Source: Sphingomonas sp. OK281 (GTDB lineage Bacteria; Pseudomonadota; Alphaproteobacteria; Sphingomonadales; Sphingomonadaceae). From it: a stretch of DNA of 64,000 nucleotides. Shown here piece by piece: positions 44,552 through 53,444 of the stretch (position 1 is its first letter; the number at the start of each line of letters is the position of its first letter). The position numbers and the translations under genes were made by a program. The notes under the pieces were generated by a model. It worked only from the letters and a program-made list of their open reading frames with translations, was not told the origin of the DNA and did not search any database. The stretch is from contig NZ_FOVZ01000001.1 in the NCBI RefSeq assembly GCF_900115295.1, positions 434,001-498,000 on the forward strand, in the 5' to 3' direction.

Positions 44552-46945
44552 ATGACCCAGTACCCCGTCCTTCCCCTTCGCGACATCGTCGTGTTCCCGC
44601 ACATGATCGTGCCGCTGTTCGTCGGCCGCGATAAGTCCGTTGCCGCGCTCGAAGCGGCGATGGCGGCGGACAAGGAGATCTATCTCGTCGCGCAGGTCGA
44701 TCCCGCAGAGGACGATCCCTCGCGCGACGACCTGTATTCGATGGGCGTCACCGCGACCGTGCTCCAGCTGTTGAAGCTGCCCGATGGGACCGTCCGCGTG
44801 CTGGTCGAGGGCAAGGGCCGCGCGACTCTGGAAACGCTCGACGAAAGCGGCGACTTCCTCACCGCCACGGTCGAACCGGTCGCCGATGCCGAGGTCGAAG
44901 GGCCCGAACTCATCGCACTGATGCGCTCGGTGGTCGATCAGTTCGAGAACTACGCCAAGCTCAACCGCAAGCTCTCGTCGGAAACGTCGGTGCAGTTGTC
45001 GGAGATCGAGGACGCGTCGAAGCTCTCCGACGCGGTGATCGCGAACGTCCAGATCAAGGTCGCCGAGAAGCAGGCGATCCTCCTCGAAACCAACCCGTCG
45101 AAGCGTCTCGAAATGGCGTTCGCGGCGATGGAGGGCGAGCTGGGCGTCCTGCAGGTCGAGAAGAAGATCAAGAGCCGCGTCAAGCGCCAGATGGAGAAGA
45201 CGCAGCGCGAATATTACCTCAACGAGCAGTTGAAGGCGATTCAGCGCGAGCTCGGCAATGAGGACGGAGAGGGCGAAGGCGACGAGATCGCCGAGCTGAC
45301 GCAGAAGATCGCGACGCTCAAGATGAGCAAGGAGGCGCGCGGCAAAGCGACGTCGGAGCTGAAGAAGCTCAAGACCATGGCACCGATGAGCGCCGAGGCG
45401 ACCGTCGTGCGCAATTATCTCGACGTGCTGCTCGGGCTCCCTTGGGGCAAGAAATCGAAGATCAAGAAGGACATCGCCGCCGCGCAGGTGACGCTGGATG
45501 AGGATCATTATGCGCTCGAGAAGGTCAAGGACCGGATCGTCGAGTATCTCGCCGTCCAGGCGCGCACCAACAAGCTGAAGGGGCCGATCCTGTGCCTCGT
45601 CGGCCCTCCGGGCGTCGGCAAGACCTCGCTCGGCAAGTCGATCGCCAAGGCGACGGGGCGCGAGTTCATCCGCCAGTCGCTCGGCGGCGTGCGTGACGAA
45701 GCCGAGATCCGCGGTCATCGCCGCACCTATATCGGCTCGCTGCCGGGCAAGATCGTCACGAACCTCAAAAAGGCCGGCACGTCGAACCCGCTGTTCCTGC
45801 TCGACGAGATCGACAAGCTCGGCCAGGATTTCCGCGGGGATCCGGCGTCGGCGCTGCTCGAGGTGCTCGACCCGGAGCAGAACGGCAAGTTCCAGGATCA
45901 TTATCTAGAGGTCGATATCGACCTGTCGGACGTGATGTTCGTCTGCACGGCCAACTCGCTGAACCTGCCGCAGGCGCTGCTTGACCGCATGGAGATCATT
46001 CGTCTGGAGGGCTATACCGAGGACGAGAAGGTCGAGATCGCCGAGCGCCATCTGGTCGAGAAGCAGATCGAGGCGCACGGCCTCAAGCCGGGTGAGTTCA
46101 CGCTGACGCAGGAAGGGCTTCGCACGCTCATCCAGCAATACACGCGCGAAGCCGGCGTGCGTACGCTGGAGCGCGAGATCGCCAAGCTGTGCCGCAAGGC
46201 GCTGCGCCAGATCCTCGAGAACAAGACGACCAGCGTCACGATCACGCCTGAGAACATCGGCGAATACGCCGGCGTGCAGAAGTATCGCCACGGTCTCGGC
46301 GAGACCGAGAACCAGATCGGTGCGGTCACCGGCCTCGCCTGGACGGAGGTTGGCGGCGAGTTGCTGACGATCGAGAGTGTGACCGTCGCGGGCAAGGGGC
46401 AGGCCAAGCTCACCGGTACGCTCGGCGACGTGATGAAGGAGTCGATCGAGACCGCGTTCAGCTATGTGAAGGCACGTGCGCCGAGCTACGGGATCAAGCC
46501 GAGCCTGTTTGCCCGGAAGGATATCCATATCCATCTGCCCGAGGGTGCGGTGCCGAAGGATGGCCCTTCGGCGGGTATCGGCATGGTCACGTCGATCGTC
46601 TCGACGCTGACCGGCGTGCCGATCCGGCGCGAGGTGGCGATGACCGGCGAGGTGACGCTGCGTGGTCGCGTGCTGCCGATCGGTGGCCTCAAGGAGAAGC
46701 TGCTCGCCGCGCTCCGTGGTGGGATCGAGACGGTGCTGATCCCGGCCGAGAACGAGAAGGACCTCGCGGAGATCCCGGCGAACATCAAGGCGGGGCTGAA
46801 GATCATCCCCGTTTCGCATGTCGACGAAGTGCTTCGCCTGGCGCTGACCGAGCCGCTCGAGGCGATCGAGTGGACCGATGCGGACGAGCTGGCGGCACTG
46901 CCGCCGGCACCGATCGCGCCGGTCGGGGGTGGCCTTCACCACTGA
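44552..46945 (+). CDS. lon: ATP-dependent Lon protease
   Basis: A 797-residue LonA protease for misfolded and regulatory proteins. Domains: N-terminal substrate domain ([20 protein letters not shown]), coiled-coil region ([19 protein letters not shown]), AAA+ module with Walker [14 protein letters not shown] and Walker [11 protein letters not shown], and the protease domain with catalytic Ser in [11 protein letters not shown] and Lys in [12 protein letters not shown] start at ATG 44552, which has CGGAG six bases upstream; an ATG eight codons earlier lacks one. Followed by hup. Confidence 0.95.
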   Translation: MTQYPVLPLRDIVVFPHMIVPLFVGRDKSVAALEAAMAADKEIYLVAQVDPAEDDPSRDDLYSMGVTATVLQLLKLPDGTVRVLVEGKGRATLETLDESGDFLTATVEPVADAEVEGPELIALMRSVVDQFENYAKLNRKLSSETSVQLSEIEDASKLSDAVIANVQIKVAEKQAILLETNPSKRLEMAFAAMEGELGVLQVEKKIKSRVKRQMEKTQREYYLNEQLKAIQRELGNEDGEGEGDEIAELTQKIATLKMSKEARGKATSELKKLKTMAPMSAEATVVRNYLDVLLGLPWGKKSKIKKDIAAAQVTLDEDHYALEKVKDRIVEYLAVQARTNKLKGPILCLVGPPGVGKTSLGKSIAKATGREFIRQSLGGVRDEAEIRGHRRTYIGSLPGKIVTNLKKAGTSNPLFLLDEIDKLGQDFRGDPASALLEVLDPEQNGKFQDHYLEVDIDLSDVMFVCTANSLNLPQALLDRMEIIRLEGYTEDEKVEIAERHLVEKQIEAHGLKPGEFTLTQEGLRTLIQQYTREAGVRTLEREIAKLCRKALRQILENKTTSVTITPENIGEYAGVQKYRHGLGETENQIGAVTGLAWTEVGGELLTIESVTVAGKGQAKLTGTLGDVMKESIETAFSYVKARAPSYGIKPSLFARKDIHIHLPEGAVPKDGPSAGIGMVTSIVSTLTGVPIRREVAMTGEVTLRGRVLPIGGLKEKLLAALRGGIETVLIPAENEKDLAEIPANIKAGLKIIPVSHVDEVLRLALTEPLEAIEWTDADELAALPPAPIAPVGGGLHH

Positions 46946-46968
46946 TCCATGTTTGGATCGTAAGCGAC

Positions 46969-47013
46969 AATGCGGCGGTTTCGTTTGACAGCAGACGGGG
47001 CCGCCGCATTATT
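46969..47013 (+). promoter_or_regulatory. hairpin and candidate promoter between lon and hup
   Basis: AATGCGGCGG (46969-46978) and CCGCCGCATT (47001-47010) are perfect 10-base complements. A perfect -35 TTGACA (46985-46990) lies inside the loop, with ATTATT at 17-base spacing (47008-47013) in the end of the second arm. The structure may end the lon transcript while the same DNA starts hup. Confidence 0.5.
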
Positions 47014-47074
47014 GCGCGCTGATTGCGGTCGCGAGTCCATCGTGGCCGATTCGAGTTTTTTCCCGGGGGATTAT

Positions 47075-47347
47075 ATGAACAAGCAGGAGCTGATCGCGAC
47101 GGTTGCCGACACGTCCGGGCTGGTAAAAGCCGACGCGGTCAAGGCGGTCGAGGCGGTGTTCGACGCGATCGAGGCATCGCTCAAGAAGGGCGACGAGGTT
47201 CGCCTGGTCGGTTTCGGCACGTTCTCGATCTCCAAGCGCAAGGCGTCGACCGGCCGCAATCCCCGTACCGGCGAGCCGATGACGATCAAGGCCTCGACCC
47301 AGCCCAAGTTCAAGGCCGGCAAGGGCCTGAAGGACGCGGTCAACTAA
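47075..47347 (+). CDS. hup: HU-family DNA-binding protein
   Basis: A 90-residue nucleoid protein that bends DNA as a dimer. MNKQELIATVADTSGLVKAD and the beta-arm region VRLVGFGTFSISKRKASTGR with RNPRTGEPMTIKA are the standard HU/IHF signature; the arm-tip proline is in RNPRTG. Length is normal. The frame extends upstream but ATG 47075 matches the family start; CGGGGGA lies upstream. The lon-hup order is conserved in many bacteria. Confidence 0.95.
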   Translation: MNKQELIATVADTSGLVKADAVKAVEAVFDAIEASLKKGDEVRLVGFGTFSISKRKASTGRNPRTGEPMTIKASTQPKFKAGKGLKDAVN

Positions 47348-47357
47348 CAAGCCCCCG

Positions 47358-47483
47358 ATCCTCCCCCGCCAGGGGGAGGTGGCTGGCGGTAGCCTGACGG
47401 AGGGGGCGGTAAGCGGTACCTTTCGTTGCGTGGTCCTCCCCCTCCGTCGCCTTCGGCGCCACCTCCCCCTTGCGGGGGAGGAT
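47358..47483. repeat. palindromic intergenic element, family D copy 2
   Basis: ATCCTCCCCCGCCAGGGGGAGG then TGGCTGGCGGTAGCCTGACGG, centre with GGTACC, and in reverse CTCCGTCGCCTTCGGCGCC then ACCTCCCCCTTGCGGGGGAGGAT. Located just after hup; may end its transcript. Confidence 0.85.
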
Positions 47484-47555
47484 TGAAGGGATCGACGTCA
47501 AAGGGCTGGACAGGCGGGCATCCCCTGCCTAAAGGCCCGCTTCCGAACGAGTTTC

Positions 47556-47630
47556 GGGCGCGTAGCTCAGTGGTAGAGCACACCCTTCACACGGGTGGGG
47601 TCGCTGGTTCAATCCCAGCCGCGCCCACCA
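47556..47630 (+). tRNA. tRNA-Val (anticodon CAC)
   Basis: A 75-base tRNA: acceptor GGGCGCG with CGCGCCC, D arm TAGCTCAGTGGTAGAGCA, anticodon stem CACCC/GGGTG with loop TTCACAC (anticodon CAC), T arm GGTTCAATCC, and encoded CCA. It reads GUG codons. It stands alone between two palindromic elements. Confidence 0.95.
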
Positions 47631-47693
47631 GATTTACGCCGGTTCCTTCGCACGAAGGGGCCGGCGTTGCTGTTTCTGGCGTTAACTCCGATC

Positions 47694-47811
47694 TTCTCCC
47701 CCTCCCTGGAAGGGAGGGGCCGGGGGTGGGTTGGTTGCCGTATCGCCGAACAGTCGCGGCACGAGCGGGCCTACCCACCCCCAACCCCTCCCTTCCAGGG
47801 AGGGGGGAGAA
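47694..47811. repeat. palindromic element after tRNA-Val (family C)
   Basis: TTCTCCCCCTCCCTGGAAGG then GAGGGGCCGGGGGTGGG on the left; CCCACCCCCAACCCC then CCTTCCAGGGAGGGGGGAGAA on the right. Same unit as at 18965. Confidence 0.85.
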
Positions 47812-47868
47812 TCTCAGCTTGTACCCTGTGCAAACACAAACATGACGCTTTCTTCATTAGGCTGGTTC

Positions 47869-47880
47869 GTTCGATCGAAC
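47869..47880. promoter_or_regulatory. palindromic operator candidate upstream of tetR
   Basis: GTTCGATCGAAC is a perfect 12-base palindrome ending 12 bases before the GTG start. TetR-family repressors usually bind such sites near their own start, so this is a natural candidate for autoregulation of the efflux operon. A weaker dyad TGTG-CAAA-CACA lies at 47827-47838. Confidence 0.5.
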
Positions 47881-47892
47881 TAAACGCCCTGC

Positions 47893-48531
47893 GTGGTCCA
47901 GTCCCGACTCCTAGATATCGCGATCAGCGAATTCGGCACCAAGGGGCTGGAGGGCGCGAGCACGCGCGGAATCGCCGCCGCAGCCGGCACCGCGATGTCG
48001 TCGATCACCTATCATTACGGCGGCAAGGAGGGTTTGTACCTCGCGGCCGCCGACCGGATCGCCGAGCGCATGTCCGCGGTGATGGGCGACCCGTCCGAGC
48101 TGTCGAACGACGTCGCAGCCGACGACGCGAGCGAGGCGCGCGCCCAGATCCACCGCATCTTCGGCCGGCTCGCGGACAAGATGGCGAGCAACGAGAGCGC
48201 GGACTGGACGCTGTTCGTGCTTCGCGAACAGATGAATCCGGGCGAGGCGTTCGAGCGGATCTATGGCGGCGTGATGGGCCAGATGGTGCGCAGGCTCAGC
48301 GACCTGGTCTGCATCGCCACCGGTTGCGCCGAGATCCGCACTGGCAGGATCGCGACGATCACCTTGATGGGGCAGGTCATCACGCTGCGGGCGAACCGCG
48401 CGACCTGCCTCAAACTGCTCGAGCGCGATGTGCTCGAACCCAACGACATCCTCGATATCAAGGCGCGTATCGACGCCAATATCGACGCTATTCTCGATTC
48501 GATGCGTGCTGAAGAACAGGGCCAGGCATGA
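47893..48531 (+). CDS. TetR/AcrR-family transcriptional regulator
   Basis: A 212-residue repressor. The N-terminal helix-turn-helix reads LLDIAISEFGTKGLEGASTR then IAAAAGTAMSSITYHYGGKEGLY, and the C-terminal ~140 residues resemble the CerR-type (DUF1956) ligand-binding domain. The start is GTG 47893; an in-frame TAA lies immediately upstream and no ribosome site is visible, so it may be leaderless or weakly translated. It overlaps the following efflux gene (ATGA), so it is the first gene of the operon that it probably controls. Confidence 0.88.
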   Translation: MVQSRLLDIAISEFGTKGLEGASTRGIAAAAGTAMSSITYHYGGKEGLYLAAADRIAERMSAVMGDPSELSNDVAADDASEARAQIHRIFGRLADKMASNESADWTLFVLREQMNPGEAFERIYGGVMGQMVRRLSDLVCIATGCAEIRTGRIATITLMGQVITLRANRATCLKLLERDVLEPNDILDIKARIDANIDAILDSMRAEEQGQA

Positions 48532-49697
48532 CCGACCAGACGAACCACTCCGACGCCAACCACGACGATGAGGATCGCAAGGACGATCCGAACGGCGAGG
48601 ACCAGCAGTCCGATACCGACCAGCAGGACGAGTCCGAGGACGAGGCCGACAAGAAGCCGTCGGTCTTCAAGAAGCCGCTGTTCTGGATCATTCTCGTCAT
48701 CGTCGTCGGCGGGCTGATCATCGGCGGCGTGCTCTACTGGCTCCATGCGCGGCAGTTCGAATCGACCGACGATGCGTTCGTCGACACGCACATCGTCCGC
48801 CTCGCGCCACAGGTCGCCGGCACGCTGGTGCAGGTCGCCGATATCGACAACCGCCATGTCGAAGCGGGCCGCCTCCTCGCGGTCATCAAGGCATCCGGGC
48901 GCGACGCGCAGGTCGCCGAGGCGCAGGCGAACGAATCGCAGGCCCGTGCGCAGTTCGCGCAGGCACAGGCGCAGGTTACCGCCGCCGAGGCACAACGTCA
49001 GCAGGCCGCGGCACAGGCGCGCGTGCCGATGGCGGCGGCGGTAAAGGCCCAGCAGGATCTCGCGCGCTACGAGGCGTTGCTACGGCTCGATCCGAGCGCG
49101 GTCGCCGGCCAACAGCTCGATCAGGCGCGCGCCACCGCTCGCCAGACCGCCGCGGATGCCGCCGCCGCGCGCGAGCAGATCGACACCGCGACCGCGCAGA
49201 TCAGCGTCGCAAGGAAGCAGGTCGGCGCGGCGAAGTCGGTGATCGACGCCCGCCGCGCGCAGGTCGATCAGGCGAACGTTACGATCGGGGATCTCCGTCT
49301 GACCGCACCGGTCGCAGGGCAGGTCGTCAACCGCTCAGTCAACGTCGGCTCGTATGTCGCGCCCGGCACGCAGCTGATGGCGATCGTCCCCGACACAATG
49401 TGGGTGACCGCGAACTTCAAGGAAACGCAGCTCACCCTGATGAAGATCGGCCAGCCCGTCGACATCCATGTCGACGCGTATCCCGGCGTCGATTTCAAGG
49501 GGCATGTCGACTCGATCCAGCGCGGCGCTGGCCAGGCGTTCGCGCTGCTGCCCCCGCAGAACGCGACCGGCAATTATGTGAAGGTGGTCCAGCGCGTCCC
49601 CGTGCGCATCGTGTTCGACGCGAAGAACGGCCCCGACCCGAAGCGCTATCCGATCGGCCCCGGCATGTCGGTGGTGCCGACCGTCAAGGTCCGCTGA
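48528..49697 (+). CDS. emrA: membrane fusion (HlyD/EmrA-type) efflux adaptor
   Basis: A 389-residue periplasmic adaptor. After an unusually long acidic cytoplasmic N-terminus (about 46 residues, mostly Asp, Glu, Gln) comes one membrane segment (LFWIILVIVVGGLIIGGVL), the first half lipoyl motif FVDTHIVRLAPQVAGTLVQV, a long Gln/Ala-rich coiled coil (QAQAQVTAAEAQRQQAAAQA), the second half (LTAPVAGQVVNRSVNVGSYV) and a beta-barrel. It links the inner-membrane transporter with the outer-membrane factor encoded downstream. ATG overlaps the tetR stop. Confidence 0.92.
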   Translation: MTDQTNHSDANHDDEDRKDDPNGEDQQSDTDQQDESEDEADKKPSVFKKPLFWIILVIVVGGLIIGGVLYWLHARQFESTDDAFVDTHIVRLAPQVAGTLVQVADIDNRHVEAGRLLAVIKASGRDAQVAEAQANESQARAQFAQAQAQVTAAEAQRQQAAAQARVPMAAAVKAQQDLARYEALLRLDPSAVAGQQLDQARATARQTAADAAAAREQIDTATAQISVARKQVGAAKSVIDARRAQVDQANVTIGDLRLTAPVAGQVVNRSVNVGSYVAPGTQLMAIVPDTMWVTANFKETQLTLMKIGQPVDIHVDAYPGVDFKGHVDSIQRGAGQAFALLPPQNATGNYVKVVQRVPVRIVFDAKNGPDPKRYPIGPGMSVVPTVKVR

Positions 49698-49698
49698 G

Positions 49699-51339
49699 GT
49701 GGCCCAGGCTCCCTCCAAGGCGTCCAACAAGGCTGGGGCCAAGGTCGATGCGGGAGGCGGTCACACCTGGTCGCCGAGCCGGTCGGCGGCGGGCAAGTAC
49801 AGCCATTGGCTGATCGTCGCGATCATCTCGATCCCGACCTTCATGGAGGTGCTCGACACCTCGATCGCCAACGTCGCGCTCGATCATATCTCGGGCGGGC
49901 TGTCGATCACCACCGATCAGGCGACGTGGGTGCTGACCAGCTACCTCGTCGCCAACGCGATCGTCATCCCGATCTCGGGCTGGCTGTCCGACGCGATCGG
50001 GCGGAAACGCTATTTCCTGCTGTCGATCGCGCTGTTCACGCTCGCCTCGCTGCTCTGCGGCCTCGCGCCGAACATCGGTACGCTGGTCGTCGCACGCGTG
50101 TTGCAAGGCATCGGCGGCGGCGGATTGGCGCCGGTCGAACAGTCGATCCTGGCCGACACCTTTCCGCCCAAGCAACGCGGGATGGCGTTCGCCGCGTTCG
50201 CGATCGTCGTCGTCGTGGGGCCGGTGCTCGGGCCGACGCTCGGCGGCTACATCGTGGAATATTCGAGCTGGCACTGGGTCTTCCTGATCAACGTCCCCGT
50301 CGGTATCGCTGCGTGGTTCCTGGTCGAGACCTTCGTCGACGAGCCGGACCAGGTGAAGAAGGACCGCGACGAGCGCTTCAAGAACGGCCTGACGATCGAC
50401 TATGTCGGCGTCGCGCTGGTCGCGCTCGGGCTCGGCTTCCTCGAACTTACCTTCGATCGCGGCGAGCGCGAGGATTGGTTTTCGAGCGGTTTCATCGTGA
50501 TGTCGGCGATCATCGCCGCGGTGTCGCTGGTGACGCTCGTCATCTGGGAGCTGAATCACAAGGACCCGGTGATCGACCTCAAGCTGATGAAGAACCGCAA
50601 CTTCGCGCTGACGATCGGCGTGATGGGCGTCACCGGGATGATCCTGTTCGGCACGACGCAGCTGATCCCGCAGATGCTGCAACAGGTGCTCGGCTACAGC
50701 TCGCTCGACGCCGGGCTCGCGCTGACCGCCGGCGGTCTCGCGACGCTCGTCATGGTACCGTTCGCAGGGCGACTGAGCGGGCTGGTCGATGTCCGCTTCC
50801 TGCTGTTTCCGGCGTTGCTGGTGCAGGCGTTCGCGCTGTGGAACATGAGTCACCTGACCGCCGACATCGCGTTCTCCGACGCGGCGTTTGCGCGGCTGTT
50901 CCAGGCGATGGCGCTGCCGTTCCTGTTCGTGCCGATCAACGCGATCGCCTATGTCGGGCTCAAGCAGACGCAGACCGCGCAGGCGTCGAGCCTGCTCAAC
51001 GTCTCGCGCAACTTAGGCGGCACGATCGGCATCTGCTTTGCGCAGACGCAGCTCGCAGGCGGTTTGCAGCGGCACCAGTCGGAACTGACGCAGACGCTTA
51101 ACCCGCTCGATCCGAACTATAACGACTGGATGCAGAAGGCGACGAGCGTGTTCGGCGGGCAGGGCGATGCGACAACGCCTTTGGCCGTGCTTTACAGCCA
51201 GATGCAGCGGCAGGCGACGATGCTCGCGTTCCTCGACGTGTTCCGCGCGATGATGGTGGTCGTGCTGTGCGTCGCGCCACTGGTTCTATTCATGCGCTCC
51301 GGCAAGACCGGCGGCGCGCCCTCGGGAGGGATGCATTGA
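49699..51339 (+). CDS. emrB: DHA2-family MFS drug:H+ antiporter (EmrB/QacA type)
   Basis: A 546-residue transporter with 14 predicted membrane segments. SIPTFMEVLDTSIANVALDH carries the motif D1-type start, the WVLTSYLVANAIVIPISGWL segment follows, then SDAIGRKRYF (motif A) and the motif C region VGPVLGPTLGGYIVE. It pumps hydrophobic drugs using the proton gradient. It starts at GTG 49699, one base after the adaptor stop, with GAGGT partly overlapping. With EmrA and the outer-membrane factor it should form a tripartite pump. Confidence 0.93.
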   Translation: MAQAPSKASNKAGAKVDAGGGHTWSPSRSAAGKYSHWLIVAIISIPTFMEVLDTSIANVALDHISGGLSITTDQATWVLTSYLVANAIVIPISGWLSDAIGRKRYFLLSIALFTLASLLCGLAPNIGTLVVARVLQGIGGGGLAPVEQSILADTFPPKQRGMAFAAFAIVVVVGPVLGPTLGGYIVEYSSWHWVFLINVPVGIAAWFLVETFVDEPDQVKKDRDERFKNGLTIDYVGVALVALGLGFLELTFDRGEREDWFSSGFIVMSAIIAAVSLVTLVIWELNHKDPVIDLKLMKNRNFALTIGVMGVTGMILFGTTQLIPQMLQQVLGYSSLDAGLALTAGGLATLVMVPFAGRLSGLVDVRFLLFPALLVQAFALWNMSHLTADIAFSDAAFARLFQAMALPFLFVPINAIAYVGLKQTQTAQASSLLNVSRNLGGTIGICFAQTQLAGGLQRHQSELTQTLNPLDPNYNDWMQKATSVFGGQGDATTPLAVLYSQMQRQATMLAFLDVFRAMMVVVLCVAPLVLFMRSGKTGGAPSGGMH

Positions 51340-52802
51340 TGCGTGCGCGGTTCATGGTGGTTGCGGTTGCGGCCCTGCTCGCGGGGTGCACCGTCGGCCC
51401 GAACTACACCCCGCCGGAGATGGCGGTGCCGCCGGCGTTCGTTGGTCCGCAAGCCACAGTGGGTGCGACCGTCGATCCGGCACGCTGGTGGTCGGCGTTC
51501 GGCGATCCGCAGTTGGACGGGCTCGTCGACCGCGCGCTGAAGGGCAATCCCGACATCGCCATCGCCGCCTCGCGCGTGCGGCAGGCGCGGTTGCAGGAGA
51601 TCGTCGCGCGGTCGCAAGGATTGCCGAGCGTCAATGCGAGCGCCAGCCCAAGCCATATCGAATTCAGCAAGAACGCCGGCCTCTCGTCGATCGCACGCGC
51701 GTTCAGCGGCGGCACGGGGGCGGGCGGCACAGGCTCGACCGGCGGCATCGCACTGCCTGGCAGCGGGATCACGACTTATTCCGTCGGTTTCGACGCAAGT
51801 TGGGAGCTCGACCTGTTCGGCGGCGTCCGGCGGAGCACCGAGGGTGCGCGGGCGCGGACGGAAGCTGCGGTCTGGTCGAAGCGCGATGCGGCGGTGACGC
51901 TCGCCGCCGAGGTCGCGCAGGCGTATTTTGCGCTTCGGCTCGACCAAGCGCAGATTACTACGATCGAGGGCGAGATCGTCCGCCAGCGTCGCGCGCTGGA
52001 GATTGCGGGCAACACTGCGAGGGTGGGGCTGGTCCCGCCGATCGACGTTACCCGCCAGCGCGCCTCGATCACCTCGACCGAAGCGCGTGCCGAACCGGTC
52101 CGCGCCGATGTCGATGTTCGCATGCACGCGCTGGCGATCCTGCTAGGGGAGCCGCCCGCGACATTGATGACCGAACTCGCGGCGCCTTCGGTCGCACCGC
52201 TCGGCGTACCGTCGATCCCGGCCGGGTTGCCGTCGGAGCTGTTGCGTCGGCGCCCCGACATCCGCGCGGCCGAACGCGATCTCGCTGCCTCGACTGCGGA
52301 TATCGGCGTTGCGGTGGCGGACATGTATCCAAAGTTCAGCCTGACCGGCATGAGCCAGCTGATCTCGACCGCGCTCGGCAATCTGTTCTCGGGCGACAGC
52401 CTCCAGTTGACCGCGAGCGGTGCTGCGCAGTTCCCGCTGCTCGATTGGGGGCGGCGCAAGTCGACCGTGAAGTCGCGTGAGGAGGACCGCGAGCAGGCGT
52501 ATCTGCGCTATCGCTCGACCGTGTTGCAGGCGTTGCGCGATGTTGAGGATCCGCTCACGCAGATCGCTGCCGAGCGGAGGCGGAACGCGGCTTTGCAGCG
52601 CGCGGTGGTCGATGCGCAGAGCAGCGCGAAGGCGGCGGAGTCGCAGTACCGGACCGGCTTCGTGGCGCAGACGACACTGCTGAACGCGGAGACGGACGTG
52701 CTGACGGCGCGGGAACAGCTGGTGTCGAGCGATGCGCAGTTGCGGCAGCTTACGGTGGCGCTGTTCAAGGCGCTGGGGGGTGGTTGGGAGCAGGCGGAGT
52801 AA
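51339..52802 (+). CDS. outer-membrane factor lipoprotein (NodT/OprM family)
   Basis: A 487-residue TolC-like channel protein with a lipoprotein signal (MRARFMVVAVAALLAGC). WWSAFGDPQLDGLVDRALKG, the helical hairpins (AYFALRLDQAQITTIEGEIV; LRQLTVALFKALGGGWEQAE) and RRRPDIRAAERDLAASTADI are the family signatures. A Gly-rich insertion (GGTGAGGTGSTGG) lies in the first half near residue 130. It overlaps emrB by one base and follows GGAGGG. It completes the TetR-adaptor-MFS-OMF operon. Confidence 0.92.
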   Translation: MRARFMVVAVAALLAGCTVGPNYTPPEMAVPPAFVGPQATVGATVDPARWWSAFGDPQLDGLVDRALKGNPDIAIAASRVRQARLQEIVARSQGLPSVNASASPSHIEFSKNAGLSSIARAFSGGTGAGGTGSTGGIALPGSGITTYSVGFDASWELDLFGGVRRSTEGARARTEAAVWSKRDAAVTLAAEVAQAYFALRLDQAQITTIEGEIVRQRRALEIAGNTARVGLVPPIDVTRQRASITSTEARAEPVRADVDVRMHALAILLGEPPATLMTELAAPSVAPLGVPSIPAGLPSELLRRRPDIRAAERDLAASTADIGVAVADMYPKFSLTGMSQLISTALGNLFSGDSLQLTASGAAQFPLLDWGRRKSTVKSREEDREQAYLRYRSTVLQALRDVEDPLTQIAAERRRNAALQRAVVDAQSSAKAAESQYRTGFVAQTTLLNAETDVLTAREQLVSSDAQLRQLTVALFKALGGGWEQAE

Positions 52803-52836
52803 GGGCCGCTTCAACCCTTCTGTTACGCACACTTAG

Positions 52837-52893
52837 TTGTTCTCCCGCGAAGGCGGGAGCCCAGTCTGGGCTCCCGCCTTCGCGGGAGAACAA
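52837..52893. repeat. perfect 57-bp palindrome after the efflux operon
   Basis: TTGTTCTCCCGCGAAGGCGG continuing with GAGCCCAG, a single central T, and the exact reverse complement back to AGAACAA. Two arms of 28 bases pair without a mismatch. It is the cleanest copy of the family that includes 36404 and 33035. Confidence 0.95.
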
Positions 52894-52927
52894 TCTAGTT
52901 AGTGGGTTGCGCCCGTTCCAGAAGCAC

Positions 52928-53032
52928 CACCCCGGCGAAGGCCGGGGGCCCAATTCGGAAACGTCGGTAACGTTAGGTGTGCGCTTCATCACTTCGACCT
53001 TGCCAATTGGGCCCCGGCCTTCGCCGGGGTGG
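52928..53032. repeat. palindromic intergenic element, family A copy 4
   Basis: CCACCCCGGCGAAGGCCGGG then GGCCCAATTCGG at the left, and CCAATTGGGCC then CCGGCCTTCGCCGGGGTGG at the right. The centre has GTCGGTAACGTTAGG. It lies between convergent genes. Confidence 0.9.
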
Positions 53033-53108
53033 TAATTTTTTCGGCAGGTGCTTTCAGCGAGCAGTCGTTTAATCAGAAAACAAGGGCGGCCAAACGACCG
53101 CCCTAAGA

Positions 53109-53444
53109 TCACTTCTTCTTGTTCTTCCGCGCCGCATACTTCGCGTCACGAATCGCCTTCTTCTCAGCGTCGGTCAGTTCGACCTTCGCCTCGGCCTCGC
53201 GCTTCTTCGCAGCAGCGGCCTCGGCCTCGGCCTTCTTCACAGCCTTCGCCTCGTCCTCGGCAGCACGCTTCGCAGCGCGCTTCTCGCGCTCGGCCAGTTC
53301 CTTGGCCTCACGCGCGGCAAGACGCTCGGCGACGACGGCTTCGTCGATCGGCGGCTTGGCGCGCAGCGCTTCGAGCGCCTTCTGCTTGGCGGCGGCTGCG
53401 CTGCTCGTGCGGTCCTGGAAACTGGGGTCCTTGAAAGAGGCCAT
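53109..53444 (-). CDS. DUF6481 family protein, Ala/Lys/Glu-rich helical
   Basis: A 111-residue highly charged protein, MASFKDPSFQDRTSSAAAAK and then long Ala/Glu/Lys/Arg helices (LAEREKRAAKRAAEDEAKAV) ending AARKNKKK. This matches the small DUF6481 proteins of sphingomonads, which begin with a conserved FK(D/E)PSFQDR motif. The helix should be a single coiled coil; the Lys-rich end may touch nucleic acid. ATG 53444 is chosen for the family motif; a GTG 12 codons earlier is possible. Function unknown. Confidence 0.75.
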   Translation of the reverse strand: MASFKDPSFQDRTSSAAAAKQKALEALRAKPPIDEAVVAERLAAREAKELAEREKRAAKRAAEDEAKAVKKAEAEAAAAKKREAEAKVELTDAEKKAIRDAKYAARKNKKK

